Shown here: positions 51,812 to 60,204 of the stretch, one piece after another | Numbering within the stretch: the stretch's first letter is position 1 | Layout: the number at the start of each line of letters is the position of its first letter | Assembly: GCA_963786805.1 (NCBI GenBank) | Contig: CAWBAK010000001.1 | Span: forward strand, 124,001 to 188,000 | DNA from: CALGFI01 sp963786805 | Lineage (GTDB): Bacteria; Actinomycetota; UBA4738; HRBIN12 | Reading direction: 5' to 3' | DNA length: 64,000 bases | The notes under the pieces: generated by a model | Told to the model about the DNA's origin: nothing | What the model saw: only the letters and a program-made list of their open reading frames with translations | Database searches by the model: none | Translations under genes and position numbers: made by a program

Positions 51812-52588
51812 CTACCCGCCGTCGCCGAGGAGAGAGACGAGCTCGTCGACGCCATACAGCACCGCGACGGCGAGCAAGAAGGCGCCGACGGCGCGGCGGA
51901 GGGTACGCTCGCGCGCGCCGATCGCGAGGTGAGCCCCCAACCGGGCGCCGGGCACCACCCCCAGGGTGAGGACGCCGAAGATGGCCCAGTCGATGTGGCC
52001 GAGCGCCCAGTGCACGACCGTGCCGGGAACGACGAGGGCCGCGATCACGGCGAGCGAGGTCCCCAGGGCCCGCTTCAGCGGCATCCCGATGACGAGGGTG
52101 AGCAACGGGACCATCACGATGCCGCCGCCGACTCCCAGCAGACCGGACACGAACCCGGCGACGGCGCCGATCGCCGAGTACTTCCATCCGGGCGTCGCGC
52201 CCTTCGTCCATGCGATCGCGGGACCGCGGCCGCGCATCACCTCTACGCCGGTCCACGCCATCAGCACGGCGGTGATGACCAGGAGCAGGTGCGCGTTCAC
52301 GAGTTCGGTGAGGAACGCGCCCCCGACGGCGCCGGCGATGCCGGGCGGGATCGCCCACCTCGCGGCGCGAAAGCTCACCTCGCCGGCGCGCGCGTACGTG
52401 AAGGCGCCGACGAGGGAGGTCGGCAGGATCACCGGCAGCGGTGTCGCGACGGCCTGGATCGCCGTGCCGCCGAGCAGGACGTTCACGGCGGGCGTCGTGA
52501 CGACACCACCGCCGACCCCGAACAACCCCGACAGGACGCCCGCGACGAACCCGACGAGGATGCCGAGTACCACTTGGAGAAGCGTCAA
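51812..52588 (-). CDS. TauE/SafE-family anion exporter
   Basis: The 258-residue protein has about eight membrane helices and the two family repeats GFVAGVLSGLFGVGGGVVTT and GFVSGLLGVGGGIVMVPLLT, with the typical Gly-Gly-Gly motifs. Such proteins move sulfite, sulfoacetate or other anions. The start is TTG 52588, overlapping the NUDIX stop (TTGA), with GTG 52573 as an alternative. Substrate cannot be deduced. Confidence 0.83.
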   Translation of the reverse strand: MTLLQVVLGILVGFVAGVLSGLFGVGGGVVTTPAVNVLLGGTAIQAVATPLPVILPTSLVGAFTYARAGEVSFRAARWAIPPGIAGAVGGAFLTELVNAHLLLVITAVLMAWTGVEVMRGRGPAIAWTKGATPGWKYSAIGAVAGFVSGLLGVGGGIVMVPLLTLVIGMPLKRALGTSLAVIAALVVPGTVVHWALGHIDWAIFGVLTLGVVPGARLGAHLAIGARERTLRRAVGAFLLAVAVLYGVDELVSLLGDGG

Positions 52589-53013
52589 CGAAGCTGCTCC
52601 ACCGCGCGCTCGATCACCTCGCGCTCGCCGCGGTAGGCCGCGCGCTTGGCAGCCCGGCGCAACGGGAACCAGCGCACGTCCTCCATCTCCTCGTCGTGGT
52701 TCGAGACGTCGCCGCCGGTCGCCAGCATGAGGAAGAAGCGCACCTGCTTGCGCACGCGCACGCCCTCCCAGACGTAGAAGTAACGGATCGTTCCGAGATC
52801 GCCCTCGATCTCGGCCTCGAGGCCCGTCTCCTCCACGACCTCGCGAACCGCCGCGGCTTCCGGCGTCTCTTCGGACTCGACCGCGCCCTTCGGGAGTCCC
52901 CACACGAGGTCGCCGCGGCGGGTTCGGCGGGCGGCCAGGCAGATCTCGATGCCGGCGTCCCCGCGGCGGTAGACCACGCCGCCGGCCGATACCTCGTTCC
53001 GCGTCTGCATCAC
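52585..53013 (-). CDS. NUDIX hydrolase
   Basis: The 142-residue protein has a full NUDIX box: GAVESEETPEAAAVREVVEE followed by TGL (G-x5-E-x7-REVxEExG). It should hydrolyse a nucleoside diphosphate linked to another group. In Mycobacterium mutT4 lies at the same place between pcnA and the DUF6049-murJ pair, so a role in nucleotide cleaning is possible. The gene diverges from dedA, whose -10 is 25-30 bases upstream. Confidence 0.88.
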   Translation of the reverse strand: MMQTRNEVSAGGVVYRRGDAGIEICLAARRTRRGDLVWGLPKGAVESEETPEAAAVREVVEETGLEAEIEGDLGTIRYFYVWEGVRVRKQVRFFLMLATGGDVSNHDEEMEDVRWFPLRRAAKRAAYRGEREVIERAVEQLR

Positions 53014-53036
53014 CGCCGGAGGGCCGGAACCCTCTC

Positions 53037-53044
53037 TCTATACT
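53037..53044. promoter_or_regulatory. Divergent -10 elements between NUDIX and dedA genes
   Basis: TCTATACT reads TATACT on the plus strand (53039-53044, eight bases before the dedA GTG) and TATAGA on the minus strand (53037-53042, 23 bases before the NUDIX ATG). Confidence 0.45.
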
Positions 53045-53052
53045 TGGCGCCC

Positions 53053-53730
53053 GTGCTGGACCGGATCATCGAATTCCTCCGCCCGTTCCTCGAAGCCCCG
53101 TGGGGATATCTCGTGGTCGGCGCCGCGACGTTCCTGGAGAACTCGATCGCCGCGGGGGTCATCGTGCCGGGAGAGACGATCGTCATCCTCGGCGGAGTCT
53201 ACGCGGGGCTCCACGAGCTCTCGCTCCCGCTCGTGGCCACGGTCGCCGTGGTGGGTGCCGTCCTGGGCGACAACGTCGGGTACTGGATCGGTTGGCGGTT
53301 CGGACGGGGCTTCCTGCTCCGTCACGGCAGGAAACTGTTCGTCACCCCCGAGCGCCTCCTTGCTTCCGAGCGCTACTACCGGACCCACGGCGGCAAGACC
53401 GTCTTCCTGGGACGGTTCGTGCCCGTCGTCCGGAGCGTCGGATTCATCCTTGCGGGGGTCGCCCACATGCCGTGGAGGCGCTTCCTCGCCTACGACGTGG
53501 CCGGAGCCCTGATCTGGGGGGTGGGCCACTCCTTCCTGGGATATGTGCTCGGGGCGAGCTACGAGCGCTGGGAGGAGTACGCCACCCCCGTGGGACTCGG
53601 ACTGCTGGTCGTGCTTCTTTTCCTCATCGGGGCCTCAAAGTTTCGCTCCGCGCGCCGAAAAGGAGAAGAGGACATCCATGGGCTCGGGACCGATCTCGAG
53701 CCTGAGACTCCGCGCGACCAGGGGGACTGA
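53053..53730 (+). CDS. DedA-family membrane protein
   Basis: The 225-residue protein has the DedA pattern: FLENSIAAGVIVPGETIVIL, LGDNVGYWIGWRFGRG and FLGRFVPVVRSVGFILAGVA with GxxxRFxP, and a basic cytoplasmic tail. Family members are lipid transporters, for example flippases of undecaprenyl phosphate (UptA), which would suit the neighbouring wall genes. GTG 53053 lies eight bases after a TATACT -10, so the message may be leaderless. Confidence 0.85.
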   Translation: MLDRIIEFLRPFLEAPWGYLVVGAATFLENSIAAGVIVPGETIVILGGVYAGLHELSLPLVATVAVVGAVLGDNVGYWIGWRFGRGFLLRHGRKLFVTPERLLASERYYRTHGGKTVFLGRFVPVVRSVGFILAGVAHMPWRRFLAYDVAGALIWGVGHSFLGYVLGASYERWEEYATPVGLGLLVVLLFLIGASKFRSARRKGEEDIHGLGTDLEPETPRDQGD

Positions 53731-53736
53731 TCGAAC

Positions 53737-54828
53737 TTGGACGTTACCGACCTGCTCCGCCACACGGTCGAGGTGGGGGCCAGCGACTTGCACCTGAAAG
53801 CCGGCAACGTTCCCTTCGTCCGCGTGGACGGCGAGCTTCAGCCGGCACCGTTCCCCGCGCTGTCGTCGAACGACACGGTGAGTGCCGCGATCGGCATCAT
53901 GCCCGAGCACAAGCGCAAGGAGTTCGAGCTCTGCAGCGAAGCGGACTTCGGCCACACGGTGCCCGGGGTTGGCCGCTTCCGCGTGAATGTGTTCCGTCAA
54001 CGAGGGATGGTCGGTCTCGCGATCCGACGGGTGCGCTCGGACGTTCCGACGATCGAGGAGCTGTTCCTCCCGCCCGTGATGGCGGAGCTGGCCGACTCGT
54101 CACGCGGCCTCGTCCTCGTGACCGGACCGACCGGCACGGGCAAGACGACGACGATCGCCTCGATGATCGGTCACATCAACCGGAGTTGGCGGCGGCACAT
54201 CGTCACGATCGAGGACCCGATCGAGGTCGTGCACGACGACGACCGATCGATCATCCAGCAGCGGGAGATCGGCCTCGACACGGACTCTTACGCGGCCGCC
54301 TTGAAGCACGTGATCCGTCAGGACCCCGACGTGATCTTCGTGGGTGAGATCCGCGATCCCGAATCGGCGCTCTCGGCGATCCAGGCTGCCGAGACCGGTC
54401 ATCTCGTCATCAGCACGCTGCACACGATCGACGCGACGGAGACGATCAACCGTCTGCTCGACCTGTTCCCACCCATCCAGCAACGCGAGGTCCGCACGTC
54501 GCTCGCCGGTGCGCTCCGCGGCATCGTGTCGCAACGACTCGTCGTGCGCGCGGACGGGAAGGGCCGGATCCCGGCCGTCGAGGTCCTCGTCGCGACCGGA
54601 CGCATCTACGATCGGGTCGTGGACCCCGACGCAACGGTTGAGATCCGCGACGTCATCGCCGAAGGCGAGTTCTACGGCATGCAGACGTTCGACCAGGCGC
54701 TCGTGAGGCTCGTGCAGGATGGGCTCGTCAGCGAGGAAGATGCCCGTCGCGCGTCGACCACGCCTCACGACTTCGTGCTCGCGCTCCGCGGAACGATGGA
54801 TCGCGGCTCCGCCGCGGCCGTCGGCTAG
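53737..54828 (+). CDS. pilT: PilT-type ATPase
   Basis: The 363-residue protein has the PilT N-domain (LLRHTVEVGASDLHLKAGNV), Walker A VTGPTGTGKTTTIASMIG, the Asp box VTIEDPIEVVHDD, Walker B RQDPDVIFVGEIRDPESA and the His box GHLVISTLHTIDATETINR. This is a secretion/pilus-retraction ATPase. No pilin, PilB or PilC gene is in the window, so it stands alone, unlike in pilus operons. TTG 53737 is the only suitable start, seven bases after the dedA stop. Confidence 0.85.
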   Translation: MDVTDLLRHTVEVGASDLHLKAGNVPFVRVDGELQPAPFPALSSNDTVSAAIGIMPEHKRKEFELCSEADFGHTVPGVGRFRVNVFRQRGMVGLAIRRVRSDVPTIEELFLPPVMAELADSSRGLVLVTGPTGTGKTTTIASMIGHINRSWRRHIVTIEDPIEVVHDDDRSIIQQREIGLDTDSYAAALKHVIRQDPDVIFVGEIRDPESALSAIQAAETGHLVISTLHTIDATETINRLLDLFPPIQQREVRTSLAGALRGIVSQRLVVRADGKGRIPAVEVLVATGRIYDRVVDPDATVEIRDVIAEGEFYGMQTFDQALVRLVQDGLVSEEDARRASTTPHDFVLALRGTMDRGSAAAVG

Positions 54829-54925
54829 GTCTTCGAGCGATCGACGTCGGTTAGGACTCCCCGCCGGAGGCGCGGCCGCACGGAGCGACCGAACCGCAGC
54901 GGGCCGGGGGTATCCTGACCCGGAC

Positions 54926-56359
54926 ATGGCCGATCGCTCGGGTTCCGACGACGGCGCCCACCTCGAGGTCCCCTCCGTCGCCAAGGAACTGGGCGAACGT
55001 TTCCGTCTGGCCGGTCACGAGCTCTACCTCGTCGGCGGCATCGTGCGCGATCTCCTCCTCGGCAACGTTCGGGAGGAGGCAGACCTGGACCTCGCCACGG
55101 ATGCGCTGCCCCGCGAGACCACGAAGATCCTGCGTGGTTGGGCGGACCGGCAATACCTCGTCGGTGTCAGATACGGAACCGTCGGCGCCCGGCGGGCCGA
55201 TCTCCTGTTCGAGATCACCACGTTCCGCAAGGAGGTCTACGCGGAGGAGCACCGCAAGCCCGCGGTGACGTTCGGCGACGACGTGCAGACCGACCTGTCC
55301 CGCCGGGACTTCACCGTGAACGCGATGGCCGTTCGCCTGCCCGAAGGGGAGTTCATCGACCCGTTCGGCGGGGTGAAGGACCTCGCCGCCCGGAGGCTCG
55401 ACACGCCGCTCGATCCGGAGGTCTCATTCTCCGATGACCCACTGCGGATGCTGCGCGCGGCCCGCTTCGCTTCCCAGTTGGGGCTCGAGCCGGCGGCGAG
55501 GGTCGTCGAGGCCATCGGACGGATGGGCGAGCGCCTTCGGATCGTTTCGGCCGAGCGGATCTCCGATGAGCTGTCCAAGCTGCTCCTGGGCTCGCAGCCG
55601 TCCAAGGGTCTCGAGCTGATCGTGGAGACCGGCCTGGCCGAGGAGTTCCTCCCGGAGCTTCCGCAGCTGCGTCTGGAGCAGGATCCGGTGCAGAAGCACA
55701 AGGACGTGCTTCATCACACCTATGCCGTCGTCGAGAAGACCGAGCCCGACCTCACGCTTCGGCTCGCGGCGCTCCTGCACGACATCGGCAAGCCCCAGAC
55801 CCGGCAGATCGGTCCGGACGGCGTCACCTTCCACCACCACGAGGTGGTCGGCGCCCGGTTGGCCCGTGAGCGCCTCCAGGCTCTGCGGTATCCGACGCAT
55901 CTGATCGACGATGTCGTGAAGCTCATCGAGATGCACCTGCGCTTCCACGGCTACAGCGAGTGGAGCGACAGCGCCGTCCGCCGGTACGTGCGCGACGCCG
56001 GTCCGCTCCTGGACCGGTTGAACCAGCTCACCCGCGCGGATTGCACGACTCAGAATCGGTTCAAGGCCAAGAAGCTCGAGGCATTGCAGGACGACCTCGA
56101 GGACCGCATCGCGCGCCTCGCCGAGGAGGAGAACCTCGAAGCGATGCGCCCGCAGCTGAACGGCGAGCAGGTGATGAAGCACCTCGGGGTGGAACCGGGC
56201 CCGGCCATCGGCAAGGCGCTCGAATACCTGATGGAGGTGCGCCTGGAACGCGGTCCGGTCTCCGAGGACGAGGCCCACCGGCTGCTCGACGAGTGGTGGG
56301 CCGGGCAGAGCGAGCCTGGCGACGCGGAGGAGCCGGGAGCGAGTCCGCCTGATCCCTGA
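54926..56359 (+). CDS. CCA tRNA nucleotidyltransferase with HD domain
   Basis: The 477-residue protein has the class II nucleotidyltransferase head (GHELYLVGGIVRDLLLGNVR, EADLDLATDALPRE), RRDFTVNAMAVRL with the RRD motif, and an HD domain (LLHDIGKPQTRQ, HHHEVVGARLARERLQ). It adds or repairs CCA on tRNAs, which is needed for the tRNA-Ala that lacks an encoded CCA. Mycobacterium pcnA occupies the same locus. ATG 54926 has TATCCT at 54911-54916, nine bases before it, so transcription may be leaderless. The last residues are acidic and Pro-rich. Confidence 0.92.
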   Translation: MADRSGSDDGAHLEVPSVAKELGERFRLAGHELYLVGGIVRDLLLGNVREEADLDLATDALPRETTKILRGWADRQYLVGVRYGTVGARRADLLFEITTFRKEVYAEEHRKPAVTFGDDVQTDLSRRDFTVNAMAVRLPEGEFIDPFGGVKDLAARRLDTPLDPEVSFSDDPLRMLRAARFASQLGLEPAARVVEAIGRMGERLRIVSAERISDELSKLLLGSQPSKGLELIVETGLAEEFLPELPQLRLEQDPVQKHKDVLHHTYAVVEKTEPDLTLRLAALLHDIGKPQTRQIGPDGVTFHHHEVVGARLARERLQALRYPTHLIDDVVKLIEMHLRFHGYSEWSDSAVRRYVRDAGPLLDRLNQLTRADCTTQNRFKAKKLEALQDDLEDRIARLAEEENLEAMRPQLNGEQVMKHLGVEPGPAIGKALEYLMEVRLERGPVSEDEAHRLLDEWWAGQSEPGDAEEPGASPPDP

Positions 56360-56365
56360 GCGGGA

Positions 56366-57076
56366 TCAGACGCCGCCGAAGTCCGACGGTGGCCAGATCA
56401 CGATGAACGCTCGCCCGATCACCTTCTCGACGGGCACCAGACCGAGCCCATAGCGGCTGTCGGCCGAGTTCCCGCGATTGTCACCCATCATGAAGAGGTG
56501 GCCCGCCGGGATCCGCGTCTCCGGGAAGTCGCCGTTGCTCTGCCGTGCCGCGTCGGTGAGGTAGGGCTCGTCCAAGGGCTCGCCGTCGATGTAGACGACG
56601 TTGTCGCGGATCTCGATGGTCTCGCCCGGCAGGCCGATCACGCGTTTGATGAAGTCCTCGTCGGCCGGCTGCGCGAACCCGATCCCTTCGCCGAGCCAGT
56701 GGAGGAACGCGCTCACCGCCCCCCGCTCCGGAAGCTGTTCGGGATGCGGGTTCGCGAACACGATCACGTCGCCACGGCCGAGGTCGCCGATGTCGTAGGC
56801 GAGCTTGTTGACGAAGACCCGGTCCCCGATCTCGAGCGTCGGGTCCATGGACTCGGACGGGATGTAGAAGGCCTGGATCAGGAACGTCTTGACGAGGATC
56901 GCCACGGCGAGCGCCACGAGGACGAGGAACGGCGTCGATCCGACGAAGCGGCGTGAGCCGCGGTCCCGGTCGCTCGGTTCGGCCTCTCGCCCGTCCGTCT
57001 CAGCGGCGTCCGCGTTCGCGGGGGTGGTCGTCTCCGGTTCTGGTGGCGGGAACTCGCGCGCTCGGATGTCGGCCAT
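56366..57076 (-). CDS. lepB: Signal peptidase I
   Basis: LepB removes signal peptides of exported proteins. The 236-residue product starts at ATG 57076 with a disordered acidic head, one membrane helix (FLVLVALAVAILVKTFLIQA, about 48-67), the catalytic Ser in YIPSESMDPTLEIGDRV and the catalytic Lys in DFIKRVIGLPGETIE, then MMGDNRGNSADSRYGLG. It is convergent with the CCA enzyme, six bases between stops. The head of 45 residues is longer than usual. Confidence 0.93.
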   Translation of the reverse strand: MADIRAREFPPPEPETTTPANADAAETDGREAEPSDRDRGSRRFVGSTPFLVLVALAVAILVKTFLIQAFYIPSESMDPTLEIGDRVFVNKLAYDIGDLGRGDVIVFANPHPEQLPERGAVSAFLHWLGEGIGFAQPADEDFIKRVIGLPGETIEIRDNVVYIDGEPLDEPYLTDAARQSNGDFPETRIPAGHLFMMGDNRGNSADSRYGLGLVPVEKVIGRAFIVIWPPSDFGGV

Positions 57077-57105
57077 GGGTGCTGGAAGCTTACGGCCTGG
57101 CCCGA

Positions 57106-58179
57106 TCACGGCGGCAGGATCTCGACCTCGACGGCCTTGAACGAAGCCCAGACCTCCACGCCGTCGGCCAGACGGAGCCTGGCCACGGAGCGCGGCGTGA
57201 CGTCGGCCACCAGGGGAGGATCGGTCGAAAGGCGGACCCGCGCGCGTTCCCCCACGATCGCGACCGACAGGACGCGCCCGCGCAGCACGTTGCGAGCGGA
57301 ACCCGCAGGCGGCTCGAGCGAAAGCGTGACGTCGGAGGGCCGGACGACCGCGATCACCTCGCCGCCGTCGAACCCGTCCGGCCACGGCGTCACGACCGCA
57401 CCGCCGTCGACCAGCATCCGGCCGCCCCCGTCCTCGAGCGGCTCGAGCCGGCCCCGGTAGGCGTTGACACCCACCAGCTCCGCCGCGTAGCGCGTTCGTG
57501 GCGCAGACCGGATCTCCTCGGGGGTGCCGATCTGCGTGACGAGGCCGTCCTCCAGCAGGACGAGCCGGTCCGCGAGCGTGGCCGCCTCGACGGGATCGTG
57601 CGTGACGAGGACCCGGACACCGGCGAACCGCCGGAGCTCGTCACGAAGCAGGTCCGAGATCCGAGCTTTCGCGCCGATGTCCAGCGCCGAGAGCGGTTCG
57701 TCCAGGAGGAGCAGCGAGGGCTCGGCGACCAGGGCACGCGCGAGCGCGACCCGCTGCGCCTCGCCCCCCGATAGCTCGCGCGGATGCGCGGCGGCGCGAG
57801 ATCCGAGCCCGAGCCGGTCCAGGAGCCGGGCCGCACGGTCACCCGCCGCCGCGCGATCGGCTCCGCGAGCACGGAGCGGGAAGGCGACGTTCTCCAACGC
57901 CGAGAGGTGGGGGAACAGGAGGAGATCCTGGAACACGACGCCGATCGGGCGGCGCTCGGGAGGGACGGAGGTTCCGCGCTCGACGTCGTCGAGGGTGGTC
58001 CCGTCGAGCGTCACACGCCCCCGCTCGGGCGGGGCGAGACCCGCGATGGCGGCGACCAAGGTCGACTTACCCGAGCCGTTCGGCCCGAGGAGCGCGAGTG
58101 TCTCTCCCGGCTCGGCCATGAACGCGGCCGTGACCTCGAAGCCGCCGCGCCGGACCGAGACGTCGACGGACAGGCTCAT
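57106..58179 (-). CDS. modC: Molybdate ABC transporter ATP-binding protein
   Basis: The 357-residue protein has Walker A LLGPNGSGKSTLVAAIAG, signature LSGGEAQRVALARAL, Walker B SLLLLDEPLSALD and the H-loop VLVTHDP. A TOBE-type oxyanion-sensing domain covers the last 100 residues. It energises uptake of molybdate through ModB with ModA as binding protein; all three lie in one transcript. ATG 58179 overlaps the modB stop. Sulfate or tungstate import is an alternative, but gene order and the partner regulator favour molybdate. Confidence 0.9.
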   Translation of the reverse strand: MSLSVDVSVRRGGFEVTAAFMAEPGETLALLGPNGSGKSTLVAAIAGLAPPERGRVTLDGTTLDDVERGTSVPPERRPIGVVFQDLLLFPHLSALENVAFPLRARGADRAAAGDRAARLLDRLGLGSRAAAHPRELSGGEAQRVALARALVAEPSLLLLDEPLSALDIGAKARISDLLRDELRRFAGVRVLVTHDPVEAATLADRLVLLEDGLVTQIGTPEEIRSAPRTRYAAELVGVNAYRGRLEPLEDGGGRMLVDGGAVVTPWPDGFDGGEVIAVVRPSDVTLSLEPPAGSARNVLRGRVLSVAIVGERARVRLSTDPPLVADVTPRSVARLRLADGVEVWASFKAVEVEILPP

Positions 58180-59021
58180 CGGAGGAACCGGCCTCGTAGC
58201 GAGAAGATCACCGCCAGGGCGACGGCGATCAGCAACATCGAGAGTGCGAACGCCGCATCGGGATCGGTCTGCAGACGTTCGAAGACCGCCAGTGGCAGGG
58301 TCTGGGTGCGTCCCTGCAGGTTGCCGGCGAACGTGATCGTCGCGCCGAACTCCCCGAGCGCCCTCGCCCAGGCGAGCACCGCCGCCGCGACGATCTGGGG
58401 GGCGAGGAGCGGGAGCGTGACACGCCGAAGCACGTACCAGCGCGAGGCGCCGAGCGTCGCGGCGGCGCCTTCGAGTCGCTCGTCGAGGGCCCGGATCCCC
58501 GCCTCCAGCGCGAGGACCGCCAGCGGGAACGAGACGAAGGACGCCGCGATCACGGCCGCGCCGGTGGTGAACGTCAACTGGATGCCGAACCAGTCGTCCA
58601 GGACCCCGCCGACGATCCCTCGTCGACCGAAGGCGGCGAGCAGACCCACGCCGGCCACGACCGGCGGCATGACGAGCGGCAAGACGACGAGCGCGCGCAC
58701 GAGGGCGCGGCCGCGGAACGGCCTCCGTGCGAGCAGCCATGCGAGCGGGAACGCCGCGACCAGCGACACGAACGCGGCGATGGTCGCCACGAGGAGCGAC
58801 AGCCGGAGCGCCGTGGTTGCGGTGTCGCCGAGCAGGATGTCGCCGATCCGCGACCACGGCGTCCGCAACACCAGGCCCAGCACCGGCAGCCCGACGAGCA
58901 CCAGCCCGACCGCCGCGAGCGCGACGAGCGCGAACGGTGGGCGCCGGCTACGCAGGTCCGAGGAACCCGTACGCGGCGAGGATCGTCCGGCCGGGCCCGA
59001 GGACGAAGTCGACGAACGCAC
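58176..59021 (-). CDS. modB: Molybdate ABC transporter permease
   Basis: The 281-residue membrane protein has six helices and the permease EAA loop (LEGAAATLGASRWYVLRRVT, then LPLLAPQIVAAAVLAWARAL). Start GTG 59021 overlaps modA by 74 bases; no other ATG, GTG or TTG lies between it and the first helix, so the overlap is probably real or a CTG at the modA stop is used. It forms the channel with ModC. Confidence 0.88.
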   Translation of the reverse strand: MRSSTSSSGPAGRSSPRTGSSDLRSRRPPFALVALAAVGLVLVGLPVLGLVLRTPWSRIGDILLGDTATTALRLSLLVATIAAFVSLVAAFPLAWLLARRPFRGRALVRALVVLPLVMPPVVAGVGLLAAFGRRGIVGGVLDDWFGIQLTFTTGAAVIAASFVSFPLAVLALEAGIRALDERLEGAAATLGASRWYVLRRVTLPLLAPQIVAAAVLAWARALGEFGATITFAGNLQGRTQTLPLAVFERLQTDPDAAFALSMLLIAVALAVIFSLRGRFLR

Positions 59022-59721
59022 GAGCGAGATCTGCCTCCTCGGTTCCGTTCACGACCGCGATCGGATACGTCGCGATCACGTTCACGTCATCGGGGATCTT
59101 GATCAGCGCGACCTGGTCCGCGAGCTCCGTCGTGACGTCGGTGACGTAGACGATGCCGGCGTCGGCGTCGCCCGACAGGACCTTCGTCATGACGAGCGCC
59201 ACGTCCTCTTCGTTCGACACCACGTTGGCGAGCGCGGCCTCGGCGATCCCGGCGTTGTCGAGGATCTGCCGCGCGTAGTCGCCGGCCGGGACCCCTTCGG
59301 CCGCGAGGACGAGTTGGACGCCCTGGCGACCGAGGTCCTCCATGCCCTCGATGCCCGCGGGGTTGTCGGCAGGGACGGCGATCGCGAGTCGGTTCCTGGC
59401 GAAGTCGGTCCGGCCCGTCACGCCGGGGCCGTCGGTCTCGACGAGATCCATCCAGGTCGGGCTCGCCGACGCGAAGACGTCGACCGGTGCTCCCTCCACG
59501 ATCTGGGTGGCGAGCCCGTCGGAGGGACCGAAGGTGAGCGATACGAGCGTCTGCGGATGCGCTTCGTTGAACGCGACCGCGATGTCGGTGAACGCGGAGG
59601 TGAGCGACGCGGCCGCGGCGACCGTGAGCTGTCGCGGGGGTTCCGCTGCGTCGCCGTCCGCGCCGCAGGCTGCGCAGACGAGCGCGAGGAGCGCGGTTGC
59701 AGCGGCGATCCGGGGCTTCAC
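58948..59721 (-). CDS. modA: Molybdate-binding lipoprotein
   Basis: The 257-residue protein has a lipoprotein signal (ATALLALVCAAC) and the ModA pattern: LTVAAAASLTSAFTDIAVAF, VSLTFGPSDGLATQIVEGAP, VDVFASASPTWMDLV, DADAGIVYVTDVTTE and IATYPIAVVNGTEE. It captures molybdate or tungstate outside the cell. ATG 59721 overlaps the stop of the regulator gene. The anion-binding Ser and Tyr positions (SL at residue 40, VYVTD) are present. Confidence 0.9.
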   Translation of the reverse strand: MKPRIAAATALLALVCAACGADGDAAEPPRQLTVAAAASLTSAFTDIAVAFNEAHPQTLVSLTFGPSDGLATQIVEGAPVDVFASASPTWMDLVETDGPGVTGRTDFARNRLAIAVPADNPAGIEGMEDLGRQGVQLVLAAEGVPAGDYARQILDNAGIAEAALANVVSNEEDVALVMTKVLSGDADAGIVYVTDVTTELADQVALIKIPDDVNVIATYPIAVVNGTEEADLARAFVDFVLGPGRTILAAYGFLGPA

Positions 59722-60110
59722 TCGGTCGCCTCGAGCATCACGTTCGTCGCCTTCACCGTCGCCACGGCGTGCATGCCCGGTTTGAGCCCCATCTCGTCGA
59801 CCGCTTCCCGCGTGACGAACGCGAGGATCCTGTGCGGGCCTGCGAGGATCTCGACGGTGGCGGCGAGCTTGTCCCGCTTGACCTCGGTGACGACCCCCGG
59901 GAATCGGTTCCGCACGCTCGCCGAGGTCACCTTGGATCGTTCCCTCCCTTCGACCAGGAGCCGGGCCACCTCCGCTGCCGGCACCCGCCGTTGCCCGCCC
60001 TGTGTCCTCGCCGTGGCGAGACGGCCTTCACGTTCCCAACGCCGGAGCGTCTCGACCCGGACGCCGAGCATCGCGGCCGCTTCTCCGATGCGGTAGGTCT
60101 CTGAGGTCAT
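59718..60110 (-). CDS. MerR-like helix-turn-helix regulator with molybdate-binding (TOBE/Mop) domain
   Basis: The 130-residue protein begins with an excisionase/MerR-type DNA-binding domain (TYRIGEAAAMLGVRVETLRR, WEREGRLATARTQGGQRRVP). After residue 62 a Mop/TOBE domain follows (SVRNRFPGVVTEVKRDKLAA, VEILAGPHRILAFVTREAVD), which binds molybdate in other proteins. It is the first gene of the mod transcript, overlapping modA. It replaces ModE, using a different DNA-binding head, and should repress transport when molybdate is abundant. Confidence 0.85.
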   Translation of the reverse strand: MTSETYRIGEAAAMLGVRVETLRRWEREGRLATARTQGGQRRVPAAEVARLLVEGRERSKVTSASVRNRFPGVVTEVKRDKLAATVEILAGPHRILAFVTREAVDEMGLKPGMHAVATVKATNVMLEATE

Positions 60111-60192
60111 CGCAGGGGGCAGGATAGCAAGCTTTCCCTGTCGATGAGATGGCGGAAAAGCTCGTAATCGCGGCTTCCCGGGATCCCGCCTC

Positions 60193-60198
60193 TATCGT
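60193..60198 (+). promoter_or_regulatory. -10 element of the gene at 60205
   Basis: TATCGT lies six bases before the GTG start, which suggests a leaderless message. No clear -35 is seen. Confidence 0.4.
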
Positions 60199-60204
60199 TG
60201 AGCG

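Noticed and set aside
59722..60204. Molybdenum-cofactor riboswitch upstream of the mod genes
   Set aside because: The regulator gene fills the space before modA and the 94 bases upstream of it show no conserved riboswitch pairing that I can recognise.
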